64,000 nt of DNA, taken from contig JAKANO010000006.1 in assembly GCA_021812385.1 (NCBI GenBank), positions 62,001-126,000 of the forward strand, in the 5' to 3' direction. The position numbers and the translations under genes were made by a program. Positions 46,459-55,462 of this stretch are shown piece after piece. Origin of the DNA: Pseudomonadota bacterium. GTDB taxonomy: Bacteria > Pseudomonadota > Gammaproteobacteria > Burkholderiales > Thiobacteraceae. Below the pieces are notes generated by a model. The model had not been told where the DNA came from. It saw nothing but the letters and a program-made list of their open reading frames with translations, and did not search any database. How positions within the stretch are numbered: position 1 is the stretch's first letter; each line of letters opens with the position of its first letter.

Positions 46459-47718
46459 TCACGCTACGCGCGGTTGATCTGCGTAAATCAGCATGGGCTT
46501 GGTTTTGTCCTTGATTACATCTTCGTCCAGCACCACCTTGGTGACATCTTTGAGCGATGGGAGTTCGAACATGATATCCAGCAGGGCATGCTCCATAATG
46601 GACCGTAGGCCACGAGCGCCGGTCTTGCGGGCAAGCGCCTTGCGCGCAATCTCTTCAATGGCGCTCTCGCGGAATTCCAACTCAACGCCTTCCATATTGA
46701 AGAGCTTTTGATACTGGCGTATCAAAGCATTCTTGGGTTCGGTCAGGATTTGCACCAAGGCCTTTTCGTCCAACTCTTCGAGCGTTGCCACAACCGGCAA
46801 ACGGCCAACAAATTCGGGAATCAAACCATATTTGATTAAATCTTCCGGCTCGACGCCACGTAAAACCTCGCCGATGGCCTTGCGGTCTTCCTTGCTTTTT
46901 ACTTTTGCGCCGAAGCCAATCCCGCCCTTTTCCGAACGGTTGCGTATCACCTTCACCAAGCCGTCAAAGGCGCCGCCACAGATGAACAAAATATTTGAGG
47001 TGTCTACCTGCACGAATTCTTGGTTGGGGTGTTTGCGGCCGCCTTGCGGGGGTACCGATGCAACCGTGCCTTCAATCAACTTCAACAAGGCTTGCTGCAC
47101 GCCCTCACCCGAAACATCGCGCGTAATGGAGGGGTTATCCGATTTGCGCGAGATCTTATCGATTTCGTCGATGTATACAATTCCTTGCTGCGCCTTCTCG
47201 ACGTTGTAATCGCACTTTTGCAGCAATTTTTGAATAATATTTTCGACGTCTTCACCGACATAACCCGCTTCTGTCAGCGTGGTAGCGTCAGCGATCACGA
47301 ACGGCACATTGAGCAATCGCGCCAAGGTTTGCGCCAGCAAAGTCTTGCCGGAACCGGTTGGACCAATCAGAAGAATATTGCTTTTGGAGAGCTCGACTTC
47401 GTCGTTCTTAGAGGTATTTTTCAAGCGCTTGTAGTGGTTGTAAACCGCGACAGACAGGATTTTTTTCGCGACCCCTTGACCGATCACATATTGGTCGAGA
47501 ATTTGGCAAATTTCTGCGGGTGTCGGTAATTCAGTGCCGCCGGCTTTTGTACCGGAATCACCCTGAATTTCTTCTCGAATAATGTCGTTGCACAAATCGA
47601 CGCACTCGTCGCAAATAAAGACCGATGGCCCGGCGATGAGCTTGCGAACTTCATGCTGACTCTTACCGCAGAAGGAACAGTAAAGCAGTTTTTCGTTACT
47701 GCTGGTTTTGTCGTTCAT
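46459..47718 (-). CDS. clpX: ATP-dependent protease unfoldase subunit ClpX
   Basis: AAA+ unfoldase that recognises tagged substrates and feeds them into ClpP. The 419-residue protein has the N-terminal zinc-binding domain (CSFCGK and CDECVDLC), Walker A GPTGSGKT, the pore loop GYVGEDV, Walker [10 protein letters not shown] and sensor regions. It follows clpP by 30 bp. Confidence 0.97.
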   Translation of the reverse strand: MNDKTSSNEKLLYCSFCGKSQHEVRKLIAGPSVFICDECVDLCNDIIREEIQGDSGTKAGGTELPTPAEICQILDQYVIGQGVAKKILSVAVYNHYKRLKNTSKNDEVELSKSNILLIGPTGSGKTLLAQTLARLLNVPFVIADATTLTEAGYVGEDVENIIQKLLQKCDYNVEKAQQGIVYIDEIDKISRKSDNPSITRDVSGEGVQQALLKLIEGTVASVPPQGGRKHPNQEFVQVDTSNILFICGGAFDGLVKVIRNRSEKGGIGFGAKVKSKEDRKAIGEVLRGVEPEDLIKYGLIPEFVGRLPVVATLEELDEKALVQILTEPKNALIRQYQKLFNMEGVELEFRESAIEEIARKALARKTGARGLRSIMEHALLDIMFELPSLKDVTKVVLDEDVIKDKTKPMLIYADQPRVA

Positions 47719-47748
47719 AACCCTATCCTTTTAATGACGGTGTTGGCA

Positions 47749-48399
47749 TTAATCCGTGGCTTCGCCTCGATTGACAAGTACTTTGTCCACCAAGCCATAA
47801 GCTACGGCCTGATCGCCACTCATAAAATAATCACGGTCGCTGTCGCGTTCGATTACTTCAACCGGCTGCCCGGTGTGCTTGGATAAAATGTCGTTCAATC
47901 GTGCGCGTAAATAGAGAATTTCTTTAGCCTGAATTTCGATGTCCGAGGCCTGGCCTTGGAAACCACCCGACGGCTGATGAATCATCACGCGCGAATTGGG
48001 TAGGCAAAAACGTTTGCCATTAGCACCTGATGCCAATAAAAATGCGCCCATGCTCGCCGCAATGCCGGTGCACAGCGTGCCCACATCGGGTTTGATAAAT
48101 TGCATGGTGTCGTAAATAGCTAAACCAGCAGAGACCGAGCCGCCCGGTGAATTAATATAAAAACTAATATCTTTATCTGGGTTTTCAGACTCCAGGAACA
48201 ACAGTTGCGCAACGATCACATTCGCCGTTGCATCGTTCACCGGTCCCACCAAAAACACCACGCGCTCTTTCAACAAACGCGAATAAATATCATAAGCGCG
48301 CTCGCCACGACCGCTCTGCTCGATCACCATTGGGATGTAACCGAGCATTTGCGGATCAAATCCGCTACGGTCAGCAAATTGCATAAAACGATCGATCAT
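47749..48399 (-). CDS. clpP: ATP-dependent Clp protease proteolytic subunit
   Basis: Barrel-shaped serine peptidase partner of ClpX, 216 residues. The catalytic Ser lies in [11 protein letters not shown], His in [10 protein letters not shown] and Asp in the following helix region ([11 protein letters not shown] marks the end of the fold). The short N-terminal stretch before [20 protein letters not shown] matches the propeptide region. Its start overlaps the tig stop by 4 bp. Confidence 0.97.
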   Translation of the reverse strand: MIDRFMQFADRSGFDPQMLGYIPMVIEQSGRGERAYDIYSRLLKERVVFLVGPVNDATANVIVAQLLFLESENPDKDISFYINSPGGSVSAGLAIYDTMQFIKPDVGTLCTGIAASMGAFLLASGANGKRFCLPNSRVMIHQPSGGFQGQASDIEIQAKEILYLRARLNDILSKHTGQPVEVIERDSDRDYFMSGDQAVAYGLVDKVLVNRGEATD

Positions 48400-49703
48400 T
48401 TATTGATTCCCATCATCGCATCAAAAGGAGTGGATTTATCTTCCACTTGCACTTGCTTCATTGCCCAGCTTACCACATTCTGTTCCAGCGCCAAGGATTC
48501 AACTTCCGCAAGCCGAGTAGGGTTTTCGTAGTACCAAGCAACCACCTGCTCAGGATGTTCGTAGCTCTCCGCATAGACTTCAACTTGCTTGCGAACTTGC
48601 GCGGGATCAGCCTTCAAATTATTCGCCTTGACCACTTCAGCCAAAATCAAACCCAACGCTACACGGCGCTGCGCTTGCTCTTCAAAAAACGCTGGCGGCA
48701 AAGCCACATCGGCGCCTTGAATGCCGCGTGTTTGCATATCTTGGCGCATTTGTTGCGCTAAGCGCTCCGTTTCGGAATCAATTAAAGCGCGCGGCACCGA
48801 CAAAGGCGTTGCGGCAATCAAGGCCTGCATGACTTGCTCCTTCACCTTATTATCGACCCGCTTTTCGACTTCGCGTTCAATATTGGCACGTACTTCGGCG
48901 CGCATCTTGGCGACATCGCCATCCTCTACACCTAAAGCCTTAGCAAATTCTGCGCCAACATCGGGTAATTTCGGCTCAAGCACTTTATTCAACTTGACTT
49001 CAAAGCTTGCCGTTTTGCCTGCAACCTCTTTACCTTGGTAATCCGCAGGGAACGTCACATCAAAAGTCTTAGACTCGCCCGGTTGCATGCCCACGATTGC
49101 ATGATCAAATTCTGCCAGGGTGCGGCCTTGCCCCAGTGTCACCACAAAGCCTTTGGCTTCATTGCCCACAAAAGGCTCGCCCGCAATCTTTCCAAGATAG
49201 TCAATATCCACTTGATCACCAGTCTGGGCGGCACGCTCGACAGGTGCAAATGTCGCACGCTGTTTGCGCAACACTTCAATCGTATTATCGACGTCCTGCT
49301 CTGTTACTTGAACCACTGGACGTTCGATCTTGATATCTGCGAGGTTGCCAATGACAACTTCTGGATAGACTTCGAACACTGCGGTAAATTCCAGTTGATC
49401 GACATTGTCGGCATCTGCGGCAGGTTCGATACGCGGATATCCGGCGATCTTAATTTGCTGGTCGCGCAAGGTATCGTTGATCCGTTGGCTGCCGACTTCA
49501 GAAATCACTTCCTGGCGCACTTGGCCTTCATATTGCTGCGCAACGATTTTCATCGGTACTTTGCCAGGACGAAAACCATGCAATTTCACGGTGCGAGCGA
49601 TACGCTTTAAGCGATTTTCAACTTCAGTTTCAATTTGAGCGCGCGGTATTGCGATTCGAACGCGGCGCTCCAATTGCCCGGTGGTCTCAACTTGTGCTTG
49701 CAT
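48396..49703 (-). CDS. tig: Trigger factor
   Basis: Ribosome-bound chaperone with peptidyl-prolyl isomerase activity, 435 residues. The N-terminal ribosome-binding signature is [19 protein letters not shown], the central FKBP-like domain lies near residues 150-245 ([14 protein letters not shown]), and the helical C-terminal arms follow. I start at ATG 49703 ([15 protein letters not shown]); the longer frame reads into the tRNA-Leu gene. The tRNA ends only 27 bp upstream, so the two may share a transcript. Confidence 0.96.
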   Translation of the reverse strand: MQAQVETTGQLERRVRIAIPRAQIETEVENRLKRIARTVKLHGFRPGKVPMKIVAQQYEGQVRQEVISEVGSQRINDTLRDQQIKIAGYPRIEPAADADNVDQLEFTAVFEVYPEVVIGNLADIKIERPVVQVTEQDVDNTIEVLRKQRATFAPVERAAQTGDQVDIDYLGKIAGEPFVGNEAKGFVVTLGQGRTLAEFDHAIVGMQPGESKTFDVTFPADYQGKEVAGKTASFEVKLNKVLEPKLPDVGAEFAKALGVEDGDVAKMRAEVRANIEREVEKRVDNKVKEQVMQALIAATPLSVPRALIDSETERLAQQMRQDMQTRGIQGADVALPPAFFEEQAQRRVALGLILAEVVKANNLKADPAQVRKQVEVYAESYEHPEQVVAWYYENPTRLAEVESLALEQNVVSWAMKQVQVEDKSTPFDAMMGINK

Positions 49704-49730
49704 GATTATGTCCTTAAATTCAAAGAATGC

Positions 49731-49816
49731 TGGTGCGAAAGGGGGGACTCGAACCCCCACGGATGTGATCCGCTGGAACCTAAATCCAGTGCGTCTACCA
49801 ATTCCGCCACTTTCGC
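49731..49816 (-). tRNA. tRNA-Leu (anticodon TAG)
   Basis: Minus-strand class II tRNA of 86 nt with a long variable arm, acceptor GCGAAAG/CTTTCGC, discriminator A and encoded CCA. The anticodon stem CTGGA/TCCAG encloses TTTAGGT, giving TAG. It lies directly before tig on the same strand. Confidence 0.95.
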
Positions 49817-49828
49817 TTAAAATGCAGC

Positions 49829-49857
49829 ATTTTAGTCGAAACCCGTCGCCGAGTCAT
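49829..49857 (-). promoter_or_regulatory. Promoter of tRNA-Leu/tig
   Basis: Minus-strand ATGACT (49857-49852), 17 bp, then TAAAAT (49834-49829), placing transcription start a few bases before the tRNA 5' end. A reasonable sigma-70 promoter that could also serve tig. Confidence 0.55.
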
Positions 49858-49905
49858 TTTTACTATCTAACTCGCTCATTATAAGCGACTTTCTGGAGCC
49901 TGCCG

Positions 49906-50724
49906 GTGGATTATGCTGTCCAGCATTATGAGAATTTCCCTGTTGCCTCCATTCTGCTACCGCGCCATCTACGGCGCCCGGTCCAGATCATTTACGCCTT
50001 TGCGCGCCAGGCGGATGATTTTGCAGATGAAGGCCATGATGCTCCTGAGGTGCGTTTAAACAAATTACAGGCATTCCAAACCGAACTGGATCGCATCGAG
50101 CATGGAGAAACCAGCAACATTCCGCTGTTCCAGGATTTGGCGGACGTAATTCAAGAACACCAGCTTCCCTTAGGCTATTTTCGCGACTTGCTAGACGCTT
50201 TTAGCCAAGATGTGCGCAAAACGCGCTACGCGAATTTCGGCGAGGTCATGGATTACTGCCGACGCTCCGCCAACCCCATCGGTCGACTACTATTACATTT
50301 ATACCGGCAAACCGATGCGCGCCAATTAGGGCTGTCCGATGGCATCTGCTCCGCTTTGCAGCTGATCAATTTTTTGCAGGACATCGCCATCGATTTTCAA
50401 AAGGGGCGCATTTACCTCCCGCAAGATGAACTGGCAAAATACGGTATTAGCGAACAACAAATCGCGCGCGGCGACGCCAGCGGCCTGTGGTGGCCTTTTG
50501 TGCAATTTCAAATAGAGCGTGCGCGCAAACTGCTCCAAGCAGGCGCTCCCTTAGGCAAGCAACTCCCAGGGCGTATTGGGCTAGAGTTGCGTCTTATCGT
50601 GATGGGCGGAGATCGTATTTTGAGCAAACTGCATACGGCGCGTGGCGATATGTTTCATGCGCGCCCGGTATTAAACCCGACGGATTGGCTTTACATGTTC
50701 TATCGCGCAGTTAGGGCCAAATGA
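49906..50724 (+). CDS. hpnC: HpnC, squalene-synthase-like protein of hopanoid synthesis
   Basis: Trans-isoprenyl-diphosphate synthase family member, 272 residues. In the HpnCDE route it converts presqualene diphosphate to hydroxysqualene. The two metal-binding Asp-rich motifs are seen as RQADDFADEG near residue 36 and NFLQDIAIDF near 160, and the YLPQDELAKYGI segment follows. The start is GTG at 49906, with GGAG 7 bp upstream. It overlaps hpnD by 4 bp (ATGA). A squalene-hopene cyclase is not in the window. Confidence 0.9.
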   Translation: MDYAVQHYENFPVASILLPRHLRRPVQIIYAFARQADDFADEGHDAPEVRLNKLQAFQTELDRIEHGETSNIPLFQDLADVIQEHQLPLGYFRDLLDAFSQDVRKTRYANFGEVMDYCRRSANPIGRLLLHLYRQTDARQLGLSDGICSALQLINFLQDIAIDFQKGRIYLPQDELAKYGISEQQIARGDASGLWWPFVQFQIERARKLLQAGAPLGKQLPGRIGLELRLIVMGGDRILSKLHTARGDMFHARPVLNPTDWLYMFYRAVRAK

Positions 50725-51554
50725 CCCCCGCCGAATACTGTCAAAACAAAGCCGCGCAAAGCGGATCCAGTTTTTATTACAGCTTTTTGTTTCTGCCAAA
50801 AGAACGCCGTGATGCCATCACCGCTTTGTATGCTTTTTGTCGTGAAGTCGACGATATCGCGGATGAATGTAAGGATGTCGCCATTGCCCGCATCAAACTC
50901 GAATGGTGGCGCCATGAATTGGCGCAGACATTTGCCGGTAAGCCCAGCCACCCGGTAAGCCAAGCCTTATTACCCGCGATTCGCGCCTATGACTTGGCGC
51001 TGGAGCACTTCGAAGAAATCATCGATGGTATGGAAATGGATTTGCAGCATGTGCGCTATCCGGACTTCAAATCGTTGCAGCTATATTGCTACCGCGTCGC
51101 TGCCGTTGTGGGGCAATTGGCTGCCGCTATTTTCGGCTTTACCGAACGCGGCACACTGAAATATGCCCATGATTTAGGGATCGCTTTCCAGCTGACCAAT
51201 ATTATCCGTGATGTTGGTGAGGATGCGCAGCGCAACCGCATCTACCTGCCGCAAGATGAACTGGCGCAATTTGGCGTATCGGAAAAAGATATTTTATGCG
51301 GTCATGCCAGCCCTGCATTTCGCGCCTTGCTGGCATACCAAACAGCTCGCGCGCAACAGTACTATCAGCAGGCCATGCAGGAATTACCGCAAGTAGATCG
51401 CCGCAACCAACGCCCCGGCTTGGTGATGGCGGCGATCTACCAAGCGGTGCTGAATGAAATCGCACGCGATGACTATCCGGTACTCAAACAACGCGTATCG
51501 TTAACCCCCATCCGCAAGCTGTGGCTCGCTTGGCGCACCTGGGTTTTTAGTTAA
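50721..51554 (+). CDS. hpnD: HpnD, presqualene diphosphate synthase
   Basis: Condenses two farnesyl diphosphates to presqualene diphosphate, the first committed step of the HpnCDE pathway. The 277-residue protein shows SFYYSFLFLPKERR, the first Asp motif in REVDDIADE, and the second in IIRDVGEDAQRNRIYLPQDEL. It is a paralogue of the upstream HpnC; both keep RIYLPQDEL. It overlaps hpnC by 4 bp, and hpnE follows after 4 bp. Confidence 0.92.
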   Translation: MTPAEYCQNKAAQSGSSFYYSFLFLPKERRDAITALYAFCREVDDIADECKDVAIARIKLEWWRHELAQTFAGKPSHPVSQALLPAIRAYDLALEHFEEIIDGMEMDLQHVRYPDFKSLQLYCYRVAAVVGQLAAAIFGFTERGTLKYAHDLGIAFQLTNIIRDVGEDAQRNRIYLPQDELAQFGVSEKDILCGHASPAFRALLAYQTARAQQYYQQAMQELPQVDRRNQRPGLVMAAIYQAVLNEIARDDYPVLKQRVSLTPIRKLWLAWRTWVFS

Positions 51555-51558
51555 CCCC

Positions 51559-52848
51559 ATGTCGGTTGCGATCATCGGCGGCGGTTGGGCTGGACTTGCC
51601 GCAGCGGTTACCTTAGCCGAGCAGCAAATCCCCGTGACCTTATTCGAGAGCGCCGCCCAGCTTGGGGGCCGCGCGCGGCGCGTTGAGATCAACGGCGTAC
51701 CTCTGGATAATGGCCAGCACATTTTAATTGGCGCCTACCGTGAAACGCTGCGCTTGTTGGAGCAAGTCGGAATCAACATCGACGCCGCCTGTTTTGCGCC
51801 GGCGCTTAGGCTGCAAGTTGAGCCGGGGTTTCGACTACAGGCCGCAGCCTTACCCGCGCCCTGGCATTTAGGCGTCGGCCTGTTGCGCAGTGAAGGCATT
51901 TCACTGCGCGAGAAATTCTCCGCCATGCGTTTTTTACTGACGCTTAAACGCGTGCAATTCCGCGTTGACCCGGAGCTCACCGTTTCTGCTTTGCTGGCGC
52001 AACAGCGCCAAAGCGCCAAGCTCAATGATTTTCTATGGCACCCTTTGTGTATTGCCGCACTGAATACGCCGCCCCATATCGCCGCTGCGCAAATCTTTGT
52101 GAATGTCCTGCGCGATGCATTTTTCGCCGCGCGAGACGCTAGCCGCTTGTTATTGCCGCGCATCGACTTAGGCGCGCTGTTCCCGGATGCGGCCGCAAGC
52201 TACCTCGGCACTCATGGCGGCAACTTATACTGCAACCGGCGCATTCAGGGCATCGACATTCACGATACGGCCTTCACCCTGCATCACGCGCAAGGCAGCG
52301 ACAATTTCTCTCAAGTGATTTGCGCCATCCCGTCATTTCGGGTTCCCGCGCTCTTCGGGCATATCCCCGCAATGCAAACGCTCAACGAGGGGTTGGCAAC
52401 CTGGCGCTATCAACCGATCTATACCGTCTACCTGCAATACGATGCAGCCGTGCATCTGCCATTTCCCATGCTGGGCTTGTCGCACACGATGAGCCAATGG
52501 GTCATTGATCGCCAGCTGACGCAGCAACCGGGTTTATTGGCCGTCGTGGTTAGCGCGCAAGGCGCGCATGAAACGTTGAGCCATGACGCCCTCGCCCTGC
52601 ATGTGCAGCATGAGCTACGTCAAACTTTAGGCATCGACGCGACCCCGCGCTGGACGCAAGTCATCGCTGAAAAACGCGCCACATTTTCCTGCACACCGAA
52701 TTTGGACCGGCCGCAAAACCAAACACCGGTTCCCGGGCTATGGTTAGCCGGGGACTACACCGCATCGGATTATCCAGCCACCCTCGAGGCCGCCATCCGT
52801 AGCGGCGTCAACAGCGCACGCCTGGCTTTAAATAGCCTAGCGCAATAG
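51559..52848 (+). CDS. hpnE: HpnE, hydroxysqualene dehydroxylase
   Basis: FAD-dependent enzyme that reduces hydroxysqualene to squalene, completing the HpnCDE route. The 429-residue protein has the N-terminal FAD motif VAIIGGGWAGLAAAV, the GGRARRVEING segment that follows it in the amine-oxidase-like family, and the C-terminal FAD loop LWLAGDYTASDYPATLEAAIRSG shortened here to its core LAGDYTA. It is the last of three coupled hpn genes. Confidence 0.92.
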   Translation: MSVAIIGGGWAGLAAAVTLAEQQIPVTLFESAAQLGGRARRVEINGVPLDNGQHILIGAYRETLRLLEQVGINIDAACFAPALRLQVEPGFRLQAAALPAPWHLGVGLLRSEGISLREKFSAMRFLLTLKRVQFRVDPELTVSALLAQQRQSAKLNDFLWHPLCIAALNTPPHIAAAQIFVNVLRDAFFAARDASRLLLPRIDLGALFPDAAASYLGTHGGNLYCNRRIQGIDIHDTAFTLHHAQGSDNFSQVICAIPSFRVPALFGHIPAMQTLNEGLATWRYQPIYTVYLQYDAAVHLPFPMLGLSHTMSQWVIDRQLTQQPGLLAVVVSAQGAHETLSHDALALHVQHELRQTLGIDATPRWTQVIAEKRATFSCTPNLDRPQNQTPVPGLWLAGDYTASDYPATLEAAIRSGVNSARLALNSLAQ

Positions 52849-52909
52849 CCGAACCCGGCATGAGCCGGCGGAACCCGCTACAATGCTGGTTTTTCTCGGA
52901 AGTTGCGTC

Positions 52910-53662
52910 ATGAATTACTCTCCCGCCCCCGATCTGCTTAAAGATCGGGTTATTCTTGTCACCGGTGCTGGCCAAGGCATCGGCAAATCCGCCGCGCTCA
53001 GCTATGCCCAACATGGGGCGACGCTATTGCTCTTAGGGCGCAACCAGAAACGGCTCGATGCAGTGTATGACGAGATTGTGGATAAGGGATTTCCCGAACC
53101 GATGTCGCTCAAACTCGATCTGGCAAAAGCGGATGACAAACAATTTGAAGCCATGGCGCAGGCAATCTCCGAACAGCTGGGGCGGCTCGATGGCATCTTG
53201 CATAACGCGGCGCGCTTCGAAGGATTGATCCCCCTGGAACTGCAAGCCCTCGAACCCTGGCTTAACATCTTGCGCGTCAATCTTGCGGCCCCCATCGCGC
53301 TGACCCGCGCTTGCTGGCCGCTCCTCACCCGTGCTCCGGATGCTTCTGTGGTCTTCACATCGGAAACGCATGGACATGCCCCAGCGGCCTTCTGGAATGC
53401 CTTTGCGGTTTCAAAATCCGCCTTGGAAACAACGGTAAAAATATGGGCGGATGAACTTGCTCCCTACCCAAATTTGCGCATCAATGGCATCGTGCCGGGG
53501 CCGGTTCGTTCGCCGCAGCGCTTAATCAGCCACCCGGCGGAGAACCGCGATCAACTCGCCAGCATCGAAAGCCTGATGCCGTTGTATCTTTATTTGATGG
53601 GTGCAGACAGCCGCGGGCAGAATGGCCGGGTATTCGAGGCGCAGGCAGAAAACTTATTGTAA
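52910..53662 (+). CDS. YciK-like short-chain dehydrogenase with catalytic Tyr replaced
   Basis: A 250-residue SDR-family protein close to YciK by its opening (DLLKDRVILVTGAGQGIGKSAAL) and cofactor loop (LLLGRNQKRL, favouring NADP). The NAxR segment is LHNAARFEG. The expected YxxxK active-site motif reads FAVSK: the codon is TTT at 53401-53403, so the proton-donating Tyr is Phe while the Lys is kept. This may abolish or alter oxidoreductase activity. I start at ATG 52910; the frame also opens at 52883. Its end overlaps the convergent FHA gene by 9 bp. Confidence 0.82.
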   Translation: MNYSPAPDLLKDRVILVTGAGQGIGKSAALSYAQHGATLLLLGRNQKRLDAVYDEIVDKGFPEPMSLKLDLAKADDKQFEAMAQAISEQLGRLDGILHNAARFEGLIPLELQALEPWLNILRVNLAAPIALTRACWPLLTRAPDASVVFTSETHGHAPAAFWNAFAVSKSALETTVKIWADELAPYPNLRINGIVPGPVRSPQRLISHPAENRDQLASIESLMPLYLYLMGADSRGQNGRVFEAQAENLL

Positions 53663-54349
53663 GTAGAATTGCAACTTGTCCGCACCAACTTCGATTTGGT
53701 CAAGATTGTCTAGCGCAAAAGGTTCGGTGCCGATGGATTTGCCATTCACAATGGGATACTTTTTGCCCGCCACATGCGTGATGTAATAGCCCCCCGGTCG
53801 CCGACTAATAATCGCACTACCGCCTAATTTTCCCAATGGGGTAATGGCGCGCACCAATTCGATTTCACGCCCCATTACGCTGCCCGCAATTCCGCGCACC
53901 ACGCCTAGGGGAAAAACAGTTTTTACGTTGCGCGCATTGGCAACCGCCGTGGAAATACTCGCGGTATCTTCGCCAACCTTATCCGCGCCTTCCGCTCGCA
54001 ACTTGGTTCGATCAAAAGCGGGAATCATCAAGGTCTTGTCAAAATCCATATCCGGCATGGCTTTTTGATTGACGTACTTCAAACGATAACGCCCGACTTC
54101 GATCACATCGCCATTTTGTAAAATCTGGCGTTTGACCCCTTGGCCGTTAATATGCGTGCCATTGGTCGAATCCATATCTTCTAGGATTTGGTCATTACCC
54201 ATGGTCAGAATGACCGCATGCTCCTTGGAGACACCTTGGTCGTTGATTTGAATATCGCAGGATGGCTTGCGGCCGATGGAAAACCGTTCCTTTTCCAAGA
54301 AATAATTTCCCAGCACCGAACCGTTCAAGCTTAAAACTAACTTTGCCAT
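53654..54349 (-). CDS. FHA-domain protein 1
   Basis: A 231-residue cytoplasmic protein with a canonical FHA domain in the first 95 residues: SIGRKPSCDIQI, VSKEHAVI and DSTNGTHING contain the conserved Gly-Arg, Ser-x-x-His and Asn-Gly that bind phospho-threonine peptides. A second, degenerate FHA-like fold lies at the C-terminus (YYITHVAGKKYPIVNG), lacking a clear Ser-x-x-His. The linker has several Thr residues that could be kinase targets (DFDKTLMIP, GEDTASIST). It lies 12 bp after a PP2C phosphatase gene and is paralogous to the FHA protein at 57503-58261. Confidence 0.88.
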   Translation of the reverse strand: MAKLVLSLNGSVLGNYFLEKERFSIGRKPSCDIQINDQGVSKEHAVILTMGNDQILEDMDSTNGTHINGQGVKRQILQNGDVIEVGRYRLKYVNQKAMPDMDFDKTLMIPAFDRTKLRAEGADKVGEDTASISTAVANARNVKTVFPLGVVRGIAGSVMGREIELVRAITPLGKLGGSAIISRRPGGYYITHVAGKKYPIVNGKSIGTEPFALDNLDQIEVGADKLQFYLQ

Positions 54350-54361
54350 AAGCTACCTCGC

Positions 54362-55174
54362 CTAAGAAGACGCGCCGAACCAGCGCGCAAAGAAACCTGT
54401 GCGAAGGGGAAAGGGCTTTTCAATTTTAATCGCAGCAACAGAAATATTATCGTGACCGCCATTATCGTTAGCCATCGTGACCAATTGCTGCACTAGAAGC
54501 GGAATATTTTCCTTGATTGCCACCATGGCCAATTCGATATCGGCGTCATCCACCATGTCATTCAAGCCGTCCGAGCAGAGCAAATAAATATCCCCTGGCA
54601 ACGCTCGTTCTTGACGGATATCGACCGCAATCGTCTGGTTCACACCCAAGGCACGCGTCACGAGATTTCGGTTATGCGAGACACGCGCATCCTCGGCTGA
54701 GATCAAGCCCAATTGCACTTGCTCTTGCAGCAAGGAGTGATCCGTCGTGAGCTGCTCCAGCTTATCGTCGCGCAAGCGGTATAAGCGCGAATCCCCGGCA
54801 TGGGCAATCGTGACCACGTTGTCCCTGAACAAGGTAATGACCACCGTCGTGCCCATGCCTTGGAACTGTGTTTTATTGTGGGCCGCATGATAAATCGCTT
54901 GGTTCGCGCGACTCACGGCATCGCGTAACAGCTCGGTTTCCAAATCGACGCCGTTGGACTTTCCGACGCCCTTGGCGAATTTATCTTTCAGCTCATTCCC
55001 GATGATCATGGTCGCCATACCGCTGGCTACGTCACCGGCTTTATAGCCTCCCATGCCATCAGCCAGCACGACCAGGCCAAAATCATCGTCAGCGACGACG
55101 CTGTCTTCGTTAAAGTTTCGGACCAAGCCAGCATCGGTGGCGCTGGAAATGGTCAGGGCATGCTTCAGTTTCAT
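54362..55174 (-). CDS. PP2C-type Ser/Thr protein phosphatase 1
   Basis: Metal-dependent protein phosphatase of the PppA/Stp group, 270 residues. Metal-binding motifs are present: NFNEDSVV, VLADGMGG, HAGDSRLYRLR and LLCSDGLNDMV. No membrane segment, so cytoplasmic. It is divergent from the kinase gene and operonic with FHA protein 1, so it likely reverses phosphorylation by that kinase. A paralogous phosphatase lies at 58303-59112. Confidence 0.92.
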   Translation of the reverse strand: MKLKHALTISSATDAGLVRNFNEDSVVADDDFGLVVLADGMGGYKAGDVASGMATMIIGNELKDKFAKGVGKSNGVDLETELLRDAVSRANQAIYHAAHNKTQFQGMGTTVVITLFRDNVVTIAHAGDSRLYRLRDDKLEQLTTDHSLLQEQVQLGLISAEDARVSHNRNLVTRALGVNQTIAVDIRQERALPGDIYLLCSDGLNDMVDDADIELAMVAIKENIPLLVQQLVTMANDNGGHDNISVAAIKIEKPFPLRTGFFARWFGASS

Positions 55175-55296
55175 GGTTTACTCTTGCCGGAGGCTAATAA
55201 GCCCGCAGATATAATGCTTAGCACTGGATTGCAAAATGTTACCGTTAGAGGGACTGGCATAATTTAACTTTTGTTAATGTGTACAGAACACCGGAT

Positions 55297-55309
55297 ATTC
55301 CAGTGGAAT
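55297..55309. promoter_or_regulatory. Perfect palindrome in the divergent phosphatase/kinase promoter region
   Basis: ATTCCA-G-TGGAAT is a perfect 6-1-6 palindrome about midway between the PP2C-1 and kinase start codons. It may be a binding site controlling both directions, but short palindromes also occur by chance. Confidence 0.3.
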
Positions 55310-55397
55310 TTTACTTAAAATGGCAAATTTAGTTTTAAGTCATACCCTTTTACGGGTAACGCGCAGTAAAACTTTAGCACCTCAGCAACGCTGTCTC

Positions 55398-55426
55398 TTG
55401 ACACCGTAGCCGATAAAAACTACTTT
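55398..55426 (+). promoter_or_regulatory. Candidate promoter of the Ser/Thr kinase
   Basis: TTGACA (55398-55403), 17 bp, then TACTTT (55421-55426). The -35 is perfect and the -10 matches three of six. The kinase ATG at 55463 would lie about 30 bp after transcription start. Confidence 0.45.
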
Positions 55427-55462
55427 AGATATCCTAACTTGCCAGCTTATTCCTTAAAATAC

